Source: Apostichopus japonicus
Lineage: Eukaryota; Echinodermata; Holothuroidea; Aspidochirotida; Stichopodidae
DNA: 64,000 nt
NCBI RefSeq assembly: GCF_037975245.1
Contig: NC_092570.1
Location: 8,495,001 to 8,559,000 of the forward strand
Reading direction: 5' to 3'
Shown here: in pieces, positions 48,368-58,860 of the stretch
Layout: the number at the start of each line of letters is the position of its first letter
How positions within the stretch are numbered: the first letter of the stretch is position 1
Position numbers and translations under genes: made by a program
Notes under the pieces: model-generated
What the model was told of the DNA's origin: nothing
The model's input: the letters and a program-made list of their open reading frames with translations, nothing else
Databases searched by the model: none

Positions 48368-48398
48368 CTTGCCATTTGGACTGCTCTTCTTAAAAACT
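48368..48398 (-). CDS. arrb: Beta-arrestin exon 2 (31-nt micro-exon)
   Basis: A 31-nt exon with acceptor ttttcag and donor gtaagtt encodes the last base of Arg37 and then VFKKSSPNGK (residues 38-47). This equals the VFKKxSPNGK of beta-arrestin strand I. Lys40 and Lys41 match the conserved lysine pair (human Lys10/Lys11) that senses receptor-attached phosphates. It was located because exon 1 ends in phase 2 and exon 3 starts in phase 0, demanding exactly one carried base plus ten codons. It is isolated between introns of 10.3 kb and 25.8 kb and would be missed by most gene finders. I recall a 31-nt exon at the same place in vertebrate arrestin genes. Confidence 0.93.
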
Positions 48399-48659
48399 CT
48401 GAAAAGAAAGAGAAATGCCATTGTGAAAAATCTATGAAGAAACAAGACAGTCTCAGGCCAAGTTCTGAGGGTTCATGTTTTGATAGGTCAGGACAATTGG
48501 GTTGATTCTTAATTTCTTACATGCATATTAATGTTATAGGTGTTAGCATGCATTAATAATTCTAGACACCCTACGTCGCAACTGAAATACCCAAAAAAAT
48601 TTGCCTTGTTTGCTTATATAGCAACGACAATGCTTAACTGTCTCCAAATCACCATAAAG

Positions 48660-48995
48660 TATATGCACTATCATCTACTTAGACCTTTCCAAGCACTGCA
48701 GCCAGGTTACCAGTTCATGCTAGGCATGGTAGAACACGGTGCTAAGGTTGTGGGGAGACAGGTAAGCAAGGAGCGAAGTAAATTCTACTTAGACCTTTCC
48801 AAGCACTGCAGCCCCGTGAACCCACTTCTCGATCAAGGCCAATGCCTTTTCTTCCAAATCTTTGGTTGTGGTGTTGACCTTTTCGTGTACATTTTTGGGG
48901 TTCTTCAGACTTTTATGATTTATTCAAATATCTATGAATGGGGAACTAAGAAAGTCTTAAATATCTATGAATGGGGAACTAAGAAAGTCTTAATC
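48660..48995. repeat. Local duplications in intron 1
   Basis: A 30-bp word TCTACTTAGACCTTTCCAAG(CACTGCAGCC) occurs at 48674-48703 and 48784-48813. Further right, a 33-bp unit AAATATCTATGAATGGGGAA(CTAAGAAAGTCTT) is present twice head to tail from 48926. Both keep frame with a 152-codon open frame (48540-48998), so that frame is partly duplication-made and I do not call it a gene. Confidence 0.8.
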
Positions 48996-49042
48996 TAGCT
49001 GAAGGATCCAGTGTTGCAATACCAATTTAAAATGACAAAGCA

Positions 49043-49597
49043 TTGTTTATTGTTCAATCTAATGTAATATATACACAACATCTGTATCTGTCACTTTGTA
49101 GTTTACAGGTCATCTTCGTGATACAATTAAAGTTTGGAAATTCAGAGGTGCTTTTTGGAGAAAGGTTAAGTAATAAATCCGCACTCTGCACTTACGGTGA
49201 TCCAGTAAAATTGACATTAATACAACAATCTACCATGCTGCAACATCTTCACTGCACTATTCCTTTAGTTTTTCAATCAATTTACAAAAATTCTGTCATG
49301 TTTGGTACTATCACCGCTGTGTTTTATTCAAAGCATGAGGGTGAATATCATCAAGTTCAAAAGCTTATAGCACATTTGGGAATGAATACCCTAGGCAGGC
49401 CTCGACAAATACGGTCCACAACTCGCCACTGGCGACTGGAATTTAAGGTTTGGCGAATAGAAATGCACTACGGTCTACATTTTGGCGTATACTGTAACTT
49501 GTGGACTAGTCAAACCCCAATATTAGCAAGACTATCATTGCAAAAATATCACAGAATGGATAAAATCAGTACCTTGGCAAACTTGAAGCAAGTTTAA
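49043..49597 (+). other. Unassigned 184-codon open frame
   Basis: The longest non-repetitive open frame in the window not tied to a known family. It starts MFIVQSNVIYTQHLYLSLC and contains RSTTRHWRLEFKVWRIEMHY. No domain, signal peptide or zinc-binding pattern is evident. It lies antisense in arrestin intron 1. Frames of this length are unusual in AT-rich sequence, but chance cannot be excluded. I do not claim it is a gene. Confidence 0.2.
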
Positions 49598-52500
49598 GTT
49601 GTAAACTGTTATTGTCAATGACCAATCTCAAAGGAAATTAACTGTGTAAAATGGTTCGCTTTCTGCATGTGCATTGTGTAAGGGAAGTTTTCACGTGCAT
49701 ATGTAATTCATGGAGCATTCATAAACATACAGCAAAAATGTAATTTAAAATCTAATATAATAATTTCTTACTGTAGGGAATAGGTTGAGCTTACAAAGTA
49801 TATGATGTGTTCTCAAGTCATTCATAAATATGTTGTGTTCATGTATGAATTTCTCAACCAATTGAAAGAGATTTTTGAACATCGATATTCTGACATATCA
49901 ATTCCTTTCTTTCTAAAATGCACACTAAACATCCTTCAAAATAGCCCTCTTACTGACCAACGCGTATGACTCATCACCTTGACCGAAAATCCTGTGGCTC
50001 TGTGCGGACAAGTTGGTTGGACTATTCCATTCATCAGGGGGTTCTTAAACAGTGTTTCTATAATTAGGATTGCATTAGATAAATTAATTGGTAATTACTT
50101 GCTTCAACATTTAATGATGCATATTCTACGGTCATTTGCTTTGAAATAATATTAAGTTCGATCAAATATGACGTTTTGAAAGCGAATCTCGGCTGTGGCG
50201 TTGTAGGTTAACACTGTGCATTGCGTGGCTGTACCCTATTGCAGAGTACATATATACATATTACGTAATGGCGTGCCCACCGAAGAAAGCGAAACTTGTA
50301 TTTTTCTTAGAAGACATTCGATTGGATTGTACTTGGTCCGATTGAAGATAGTGACCAATGAAAATGAATTTAACATCAATTTAAAGTTAAGAAAAAATCC
50401 TTTCCAAAACCGTTTGAACTAAGTTTGTCAATGAATATTCAAGAGGATGGTTACGCAAACAAAGTACGGCTATCAAATGGTGATTTTCTTCAGTATTTAC
50501 TGTGTGTTATCAATGAGGGTTTTGAGTTCGATATTTATTAACCTTGCATCGTAAATCACCCAAGTCCGGTGGAATTTTGAACTGTATTGTTAAGAAAATA
50601 ACAGAACTTGAGAGACAACACATTTCTCTGTTTAGTGCCGTTTGAACTAAGTTTTTTCGGTATAAACTTTTCACGTTATGGCTGTAGGAAAATGGTCTAT
50701 ATGGTAAAGTCATAGGCCTAAAACTGCGGCGGTCAAACTCAGTTCGCGTGCCGCACAGGGAATGGCGCTAAAGAATTGATATGTGGCTTGGTTATGCGCA
50801 GGCATATATAAACAGTCAAGTATAGTAGTAGCAGCTGAACTAGACTACCAACAATATACATGCGGACATCCCCATCTGAAGTTTACTTATAAGAGCCTTA
50901 AATTACTACAATGAAACAAGTTGTAACCAATATATTCTCAGTTACGTGATATTAAAATTCATCAGTTAATGACACAAGACCCATTCAGATTTGATATGCA
51001 GAAAATCAAATCCACAATACAGAATATTATGTCACTTTGGTAAAACATTTTTGCCATAAAGCATGGAACTGCCAAATTGGTTAGGCTTCAATTTGCCATA
51101 CACTAACAATGGTAGGATAGTATTAGATTCGTTAACATAAAAACGTGAAGAACAAATGTACGTGTCAGAATACCTATACACTTAAGGTGGACAAAAACCT
51201 ACTACATGATTTCTTGAGGCATTTTCTACATGCTGTCGGTCATAATTTGCAAAATATTCAACAAAATAAGGAGTTTTGAGACACGTTGCTGTTATTGCTG
51301 CCATCATTTTTTTGCAAAGTTGTCAGATTTCCACTCGACACGGGTTGCAAGTGGAAGATAGATGCTTTGTCAACCTTAGATTTTCACTGTGTAATAGATC
51401 GCTTTGATTTAGGCAGTGTAATGGACTAACAGTGACATTTTATGCGCACCATTCTGCAGGTTCTAAAAGACAAGAATAAATAATTGGGAAAATGTATGAA
51501 GTTAATAATCGAGTGGAAATCACAAATCAGTGATTTTCTTTAATTTACTAAGTATCCCTTCAAAAGCCTGCTGCTGTGAAAATGAATATGCATGAGCAAG
51601 TCTACATAGAGTTATTACTTACAACAATGAGATATGACAACAATTTTAAAACTCTTACCCAGATCTTGTCATAGAACTAACACTGGTGACTGAATATGTT
51701 CTAGACCGATTCAAGGAAGGCATTGTGGTATTCCTCAAAACACTGAAATGTTGCTTATTCATTTGAAGATATCTGTCGCAAATCTACATAAACCAGGTAC
51801 GGACGGTGACTCCTTAGCGCTGTGAATATTAACCAAATTATAACCCAACATACTTCTATGTAGATCTTCCGTACAACATGACCTTTTCCTGATGTTCTCA
51901 TTGAAGTAATATACACTACTGACTACTCGTTAGGCCATCCCATGCAATACTGACAACGAACGCAAGAAAACGCAATCAGTTCGTCTCACATTGTAGAGTA
52001 CATTTGCTTGAAGTGTGACAAGGAAGTTAAATGATTTTCTGATTTCACCCTATAAGGAAAATCTTGTTATTCTAACCATTATAACCGAGTTTAGTATATC
52101 TTTCACTTCAAATTAGTTCTGTGGTTTCTCCTTTATATTACAGTACCAAATAATCTGTTTGTTGACACTATGCCTAGTTTCCTTCCTTCTATTAAACATC
52201 CAATGAGCGCACTTGTAGATCTAATAATTGGCTGTTTACTTCATAAATATCAAAGTCATGTCTTTCTTTAATGTTTGACAATTTTGATATACTTTTTATG
52301 TCTTGAAAATTACTGGGTATTGTCTTACAAGGTCCCGTCTATTATATGACTCATGTCACACTAGGTAAATTCATAAAAAAAAAATATCAGTTATTTTAAT
52401 TTATTATTTTAATTAATTAAAAAATTAATTTTGTGCGATATCGAAAAGTTGAAGCACCAGGTTTCAAAATATGTGTTGTTTTCAACCTGTGAAGGAACAT

Positions 52501-55500
52501 TTTACATTGTACAGTAATATCTAGCCATGTACAGTAGTTGTAAATTTAGCAAACATACCAAAGTTTGACCAAAAGGTGACTGCATTAGACTCTAAGTTAA
52601 GACACCAATCTTGTTTTCTTTAATTTTACATAGCTGTACTGTGTGGCTGCAACTGTGTGAGAATAATCTAAAACTCTGGATAAAAGTTTTCACTTTTGAG
52701 AAACTTCCTCATTTATCTAATTCTAACAATGTAGTGGAATGGTTTTTTTCTGTGATACAACCAACTTGAAGGACGACTTCTAAAGGCAGAAAGTGAAGAA
52801 GTAACACAAAGTCTCTAAGAAAACAACCACTTCAAGGTCTGTTACTTCAAATGTTTCTAAAATGCAATTCATATTTTTGAAAGACTGACTGTAAACACAC
52901 CGAGGTGTTTAATTACACCCTGTGGTGTGACCTTACTGATGATATGATTATGATATAGCTATGATTTTGGTGAATTTATAATAACATATATAAAAATCAA
53001 TTCATGAAGGATACAGGGAGACCTGAACAGAGTGGAGACGAAAACATACCAGTATCAAATGTACTTTAAAGTGACATTCAGGAGTTGATTTCAGATGACA
53101 AGACAAAAGTTGTTTTCTTCATCTGACCCTTAAAATGAAGCTATATCATATGATCAGTGAGATTGAATGAAAGTTTTTTATGTTGCCAGTCCTACAGGAG
53201 AGGGAACGCTGTCTTGTTTTGCTTTCGCGTATTTTGTATTTTCATCACAGGGATAAAGAAGAAGACACAGCCAGTGCTGTGAATATAGCACTTAACAAGA
53301 TTATGAATAAATCCTGAAAGCTGCTTTCAGGGAGGTTTCAATGCAATCTACAGACCTATAACCAAATATCTTTAAAGATGACAAAGAGGCAAGAATTGTT
53401 TTATTTTTTTCTCGACTATCACATGTCCAAAACTAAAAATGTTGCCTGAAGTTATCCTTTTAAGAAAATAATAATTTATTTATACAGTTGATGCGAATCT
53501 CAATCACGATATTGCTCTATTTTAAATGGAGAGGGACGATTTTGCAGTTCCGAGAGTCGCTTACGGGGTTAGTTTCGATTGCAATATATGAAAGTTTATC
53601 CTTCTCAAAACTCTAAATCTTAGTATCATCGTGATATGGAATCTTTGAGCAGCCATCCATGTTATGATAACGAAAAGATGACAAAGTTAACGGTGATATG
53701 AATTTTCTCTTGTGAAACTAGACATTTATCTTAGACATATTGGATCTACAGTATGTTCAACATAGAAGTTCAAGGCCATCACCACTGGCCGAAATGTTTA
53801 CCTGGAGGCGCTTGTATCTGACACTTCTGATTATTCCCAGCTATACAGTACATTGAGGGGTGTTCTAGTAGAGAACCATAGGCTCAGTAACTTAGGTGTA
53901 AAATGTTACAATGGGAAAAGAAAAATGTCTGTTTACATCTGAGCATGAGATCTAACAGCCTGCACACAACTGCCCATACTTAATGTGTACACACCTTTTC
54001 TTGATAAATGGGTTCTACTTTTAAAAGAAAGTTTGATAAACTTTGATTCAGACATGCATTGCCTAATGGAACAGCCTCCAGCCCTCCATTAATCTTAGCA
54101 AGGTACAGTAGTACATGTTTACTCCTCGCTGCACACTAGAGTACTAGTAGAAAACGTTCATGAAATAATTTCATTTTATAAATGGGATACTTTCACAAGA
54201 TATTTTGACTGCCCAATTTCCCCAATTTGAGTTCCATACAAACATTGAGCTGTTAGATGGAATGACCTTTACTGTATGGGACATTATGCCACCTAAACAT
54301 TGGCAGAGAATTTTTGTCAAATTTATGTTGCATGTGTTGATCCGCTCCCCTTGGATGGCCTTTACACTAACAACCAATTGCAGCCAGACCGTGTATTACC
54401 ACAGTGTGTTTTCTCAGGCCTCAATATTTGAAGGTCAAACTGAGTATGCTGTTCTAATGTTATTGAAGTGGGCGGCAATACCATGATAGTCAAAAGATTT
54501 TTGTCACACCGATTTTTGTCGAACCGATTTTTGGGACACAGGTTCTCTCAGTTCTGATGTTTAAATTTATGTCCAGACGAAAGAGATCTGGATCCTGCAG
54601 TCTAAAACCCTGACTTTACATGCTTTACTAAATAGCTGTGAACATTGCTTTACAGAGCTGTGGACACAAATTATTGAAATGAAAGAATTAGAAGAAATTT
54701 TGTCAACTCATTAACATGGAAGGCATACTGTACTTTTGACAGCTTACTAAATCAGCCTAATCCATCAATACCTGTACCACATTATGTGTGTATGCACAGC
54801 TAAATTGCGTGGTAACCTTATGGATTGCACTGTACATGACCAATCGAAGGGGGTAACAGTAATAACACGATGGCTCTCCCATTATAGTCTACATGTCAGT
54901 TGATGCTACAACAGATGTTAGAAAGGCGGAAACTCCATCATGTTAAGTCTTTCAAGCCTGAACTAAGAATTTTTTTTTGGAAGGGGGAAGAATGAGGGAG
55001 GTAGAGAGAGGAGAAGATGGATTATCAACAATTAATTTTTACTGAAATGACAGCTCGGCAGAAAAGGGTGATGATTCACAAACATGTGTAAAAGATCACC
55101 AAGCTAGTTTGACTTATGATGGGTTTGTACTTATGGGTCTAGCATATGCCATCACTTCCAATACTGAAACTGCTGAATTTGGGTATACTATATTATTCAC
55201 ATCATCAGTCAACTTTGCCATTCCTTCCCTGTCTGAATATGATTAACTTATTCAAGGAGCAACAAACCCATCCATCCCCAAAAAGCAGAATGTTGAACAT
55301 AATTATGCAGACATTCAATTCTATATGTACACTAACAAAGGTGTAATGAGCAATGTCATAAAGTTATCATATATACAGTATGTAGATTTACATTACAGGT
55401 GGGTGGGGCAAAGGGTGTTGTAATTATGACATCTGAGAAGATTTCACTGTAACACTGATCTTGATATTGAAAAATTAAATAGGAGTAAGGAATTTACATA

Positions 55501-57405
55501 GACAGTAAGACATGCATGAGTTATTACTTGCTGTGATCAGAGAAAGTCACTGCAAACAGGAACCAGTTGGATAAAAATACACGTATCTTAGGAAAAAACA
55601 AAAACAAGGGCAGGTATTTTAGAATGGCAGATTCAGGAGTGACCCAGCATTAGGTCAGTGTGGATGCAGTGCCTAAGACTTTACCAATTTCAGTACGACG
55701 AAGGCAAGTAAATGTGTTAGGTCATGAGAGAACCCCTAAGAGAAAATTCAACTAGCCTCCCCCCCCCCCCCCATGGCAATATTCTCACCTATTTACACTG
55801 GGAAACTATCTCTATTCTCATAACAAACAAACTAGCTGTGAGAACGATTCCCCCTTCATTTTTCAAGTCCACCAAATTTCCCAGGAGGATAAACTGAGTA
55901 ATAGCTGGACTTGATTGCTGCAGTAAAATCATCTCACTGATCTTTTCACCTATCTGCTTCATATACAGTACACTGAGTACAGGGAAAAGTGATGAAAGCA
56001 CTGATTTGCAGGATTTTCAATGGAAAATGTCCTTGACTTGTCAAGGTATGAAGTTGACATTCTAATTGAGTTTAAGTAGACAAGTCATTATAAGCATTAT
56101 CATCCAGTGACTTTTAAAACCAGGCTAGCAGTGAAAAGACTTTCTAACTCTGCAAATTACGAAATCTCAATTTGAAGCCTGGAAAACTGCATATTAAACA
56201 AAGTGACTGTGCATTAGAAGGAATTTAGACATTGAATGCAGATTGTATGCAGTAAATTAAAGGATGACAGTCACAAAGGCCTGCACAACCTGCAAGGGGT
56301 AGGTATTTGGTGTTGACCCTAAAGTAGGTCAGTGGGGGGGGGGGGCACGGCACAGTGCTAAAATGTTAGCAACTGTTGTAGGCTAGATAGATTAGGTGCA
56401 TTGGTAGAAATGAGACATGTAACAGAGGAGTAAAGAAAACCCTGAAATCAAATATGTTACAGATCTACCATTAAAGACAACTTCCATTGAGTGTGCAGTC
56501 TACACTTCAATATCACCTTTTTATTACTTCAAGAAGTGCCATTTTTAAATCTCTACCAAAACCAGAGTGCAGTTTAGGTAGATAGGAAAGTGCATAGATA
56601 TGTTGACCGGGTGACAGGTAAGAGAGGAGCGAAGAAAATCATCATCTTTCAACGTTCAGTATCTTTTTTCAGATTTCAAGACCACCTTTGGAGCTGGTTG
56701 TTGCATTTGGTAGTAACTTACTGTCACTAAGACTGGGCCGTACCATTTTAACGCACAAAAGAACACTTGTCATTCATAATAATAATAACTCTCCCAGGTA
56801 ATAACAATTTTGCTTTGCCTGATATCAAACAATTTTAAAGTACTTGAGGGAGAACTTTTTGACACCCCACATGCAGCAAACCTTTCGTAGATGTACCGTA
56901 CATGTCAGTTGGGACAATGTTTTCTATACTGTACTGTCCCACTTCAGAGCACTCGTAGTGTCAGTATGAGCAGTATGAATATCATGTTTCTATCAGATAA
57001 AGGTTAGTAACTGTTTGTACATGATCCGAGAGGACAGTTTTAATAGAGAGGTTTAAGCATTAGAAATTGTCCCAACTTGCTAGGACTACAGTAACAGATA
57101 ATGTTTCCATAAACCTTCCTTTAAAGGATTATCCTACAATGTTAAGTGCTGTGCTGAAAACAACTCAAGATGCATTATCCTTTAATCCTTAAAAATGTTA
57201 ACCAATTTGTTGAAAATGAGGTGATGGTAAAGTACTATACAACAGAAATGGGGAAGAGAATTAAGAGAGCATAGAGTTGCAATACTCCTTTCAGACACAT
57301 TTGATGAAGCCTGTATTAGTTTTCTCATATCTCTTTATTCACTTGTTTATGGTTTCCAAAACCCTGCCAAAGGTTCTCTTAGAATCACATCAACTACAGG
57401 GTTCT
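49598..57405. other. Intron 1 portion, 7.8 kb without clear features
   Basis: No exon or mobile-element boundary recognised. Direct word CCGTTTGAACTAAGTTT occurs at 50409 and 50639. C-run at 55757-55772, G-run at 56333-56345. An open frame at 54205-54486 has no supportable homology. Confidence 0.4.
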
Positions 57406-57413
57406 GAAGAGTG

Positions 57414-57777
57414 CATAGGCGTAGGAGCCCAATTTGATTTGGGGGGGGGGGGGGGCTGTAACAACTTTCCCAAAAATTTAACCAAAATTTCATCATGTTA
57501 ATGTGCATATCATTTAGGGCATGTTCCGGATATTACATCTCGTGCCAATAACATACAATCATTTTCCGTGTTAATACCCTTCCATATTGGTTATAATTAT
57601 TGGGGAAGTCGTAATAATAATGATAATAATAATATCAGTTTAACCAGTGAAAATCACATTGCAAATTATTTTTCTTTCAGTAGGTGCCAGAAAAATTCAC
57701 AGCATATTGTCCCAATTTTCACGAAATTTTTTTTGGGGGGGCTGCAGCCCCCCCCCCCCCAGCCTCCTACGCCTATG
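57414..57777. mobile_element. MITE with CATAGGCGTAGGAG ends and 8-bp duplication
   Basis: The 364-bp element starts CATAGGCGTAGGAG and ends CTCCTACGCCTATG, a perfect 14-bp inverted repeat. GAAGAGTG is duplicated on both sides (57406-57413, 57778-57785). Just inside lie a long G-run (57440-57453) on the left and a GGGGGGGCTGCAGCCCCCCC palindrome on the right (57735-57760). An 8-bp duplication fits hAT- or P-type transposases; which one is not decided here. Non-coding. Confidence 0.9.
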
Positions 57778-57785
57778 GAAGAGTG

Positions 57786-58672
57786 TAATCCAAGACATTT
57801 AAGATATATCAGATAACAGATATCATCCAATTGATGCATTACCAAACCTGTCATCAAGCGAAAATATTTACGGACTCCATCATTGGATGCCCTGTGTTTT
57901 TAAGTTGGAAGGAAGGATACTGTTAACACTTATGACAGTTAACAAGACTCTTGAATTGGTACACTTAGGCTTGATTTTTCTGATCAAATTTGTGTTCAAA
58001 TAGCAATGTAGATTAGACATTCACCGATATCTTCAAAACCAGCGTAAATGTACAAACGAAGACGTTCAAAATGTAAAATATTTTTGCGTGTAATAAAGTG
58101 AATGTATGTCAAACATTATAAATGTTATCATTCTTCAAATTGAGAGCAATCAGTATTTTCAGATTTTCACCTGGGCTGACTACAAGTGCCATTTGACTCC
58201 ATGATACAAAACGATAGTGATTTTGTACTCATTATGGGCAAGCCACACGCAAAGTATAGCCCTGTTCACCTTCCAGACTGCAAGGAACATCAAGCTCCTG
58301 TTTTTCCCCGGAGAGGTAATAACGCTGAAATCTCAACACATCCACATTGGAGAATGTGTCCAATGATATGAGAACAATATGCAATCACGAAAAAGGTCGT
58401 GATGACTGTTTTCAATTCACTTTGGGGGTTATCATTCTGCATGTTTGTCTATTACTTCTGCACGTGGCAGTTCTTGCGGAAGTGACGAGGTACAGTAAAG
58501 TAACCAGAGTGATTGTCTCACCTTTTCTCATGCTTTCGTTCCATTTATACGTTTTTGCCTTTAAGCATCGAGCTCTGCCCGAGTCTCAGCTAACCAAGAT
58601 GATCTACAAATGATATCATAGATGTGTCAGGGGTAGTAGTAGTTATATATAAAAAGTTGTAATTTTCCATAC
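57786..58672. other. Start of intron 1 (5' side), no clear features
   Basis: Sequence between the MITE and exon 1. A plus-strand open frame at 58347-58613 has a hydrophobic stretch but no recognisable family. Confidence 0.4.
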
Positions 58673-58782
58673 CTGGTGCCCGATTTCTTGCTGTCACCTG
58701 AGACGCCGTTGCTGGCAGGTCCATCCTTGTCCTCCTCATTCTCCTCCGATTTGTAATTCTCTCCTTTGTCAGATTCACTCAT
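58673..58782 (-). CDS. arrb: Beta-arrestin exon 1 (start codon, N-terminal extension)
   Basis: The ATG at 58782-58780 opens a 36-codon segment beginning MSESDKGENYKSEEN and ending in GDSKKSGT, followed by two bases of a split Arg codon and the donor AG|gtatgg. The SGT-R junction corresponds to the KGTR that starts the first beta strand of vertebrate beta-arrestins, so this protein carries about 30 extra residues rich in Glu, Asp, Lys and Ser, probably disordered. Long acidic N-termini also occur in insect Kurtz-type arrestins as far as I recall. The context before the ATG is CACAAA, acceptable for animal initiation. No alternative in-frame ATG exists inside the exon before the conserved core. 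Intron 1 then runs 10.3 kb to the next exon. Confidence 0.88.
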
Positions 58783-58860
58783 TTTGTGGCAGTGCTTCTC
58801 TTACGTCAACGACAGCAACTTCAACGCACAGTGAGTACGATATTTCAGGGTTAGCGTACT
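58783..58860 (-). promoter_or_regulatory. Proximal upstream/5' leader with CRE-like site
   Basis: Immediately 5' of the arrestin start codon is a leader containing TGACGTAA (plus strand TTACGTCA at 58801-58808), a variant of the cAMP-response element recognised by CREB/ATF proteins. I cannot tell whether this is transcribed leader, core promoter or the end of a 5' UTR intron. No TATA box is obvious nearby. Confidence 0.3.

Larger units (their letters stand above)
4075..58782 (-). other. arrb: Beta-arrestin gene span (coding exons 1-8; 3' part missing)
   Basis: This is the envelope of a non-visual arrestin gene, an adaptor that binds phosphorylated G-protein-coupled receptors, stops G-protein coupling and links them to endocytosis and kinase scaffolds. 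Exon order from the start codon is 58782-58673, 48398-48368, 22574-22514, 13165-12924, 10278-10179, 8388-8216, 7584-7430, 4221-4075. All introns are GT-AG and the joined frame is open for 339 codons plus 2 nt. Up to residue 199 it aligns without gaps to vertebrate beta-arrestin with an offset of 30. Landmark residues seen: Lys40/Lys41 (phosphate sensor), Asp56 and Arg199 (polar core), finger loop 93-108, Asp325 and Asp332 (gate loop). The remaining ~70-80 residues, with the clathrin and AP2 binding tail in this family, are expected below base 1. The choice of beta over visual arrestin rests on overall similarity and is fairly, not fully, secure. Confidence 0.93.

Noticed and set aside
48540-48998. 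152-codon plus-strand frame with internal repeats
   Set aside because: The frame is extended by a 30-bp direct repeat and a 33-bp tandem duplication; there is no recognisable domain.
50271-50345. Short frame starting MACPPKKAKLVFF resembling the basic start of hAT-type proteins
   Set aside because: Only 25 codons, followed by a stop and no continuation in other frames.
54205-54486. Plus-strand frame with MTFTVWDIM, briefly resembling the FTVWDVGG motif of ARF-type GTPases
   Set aside because: Only a five-residue match; the following glycine-glycine and the downstream NKQD-type motif are absent, so it is not a supportable ARF copy.
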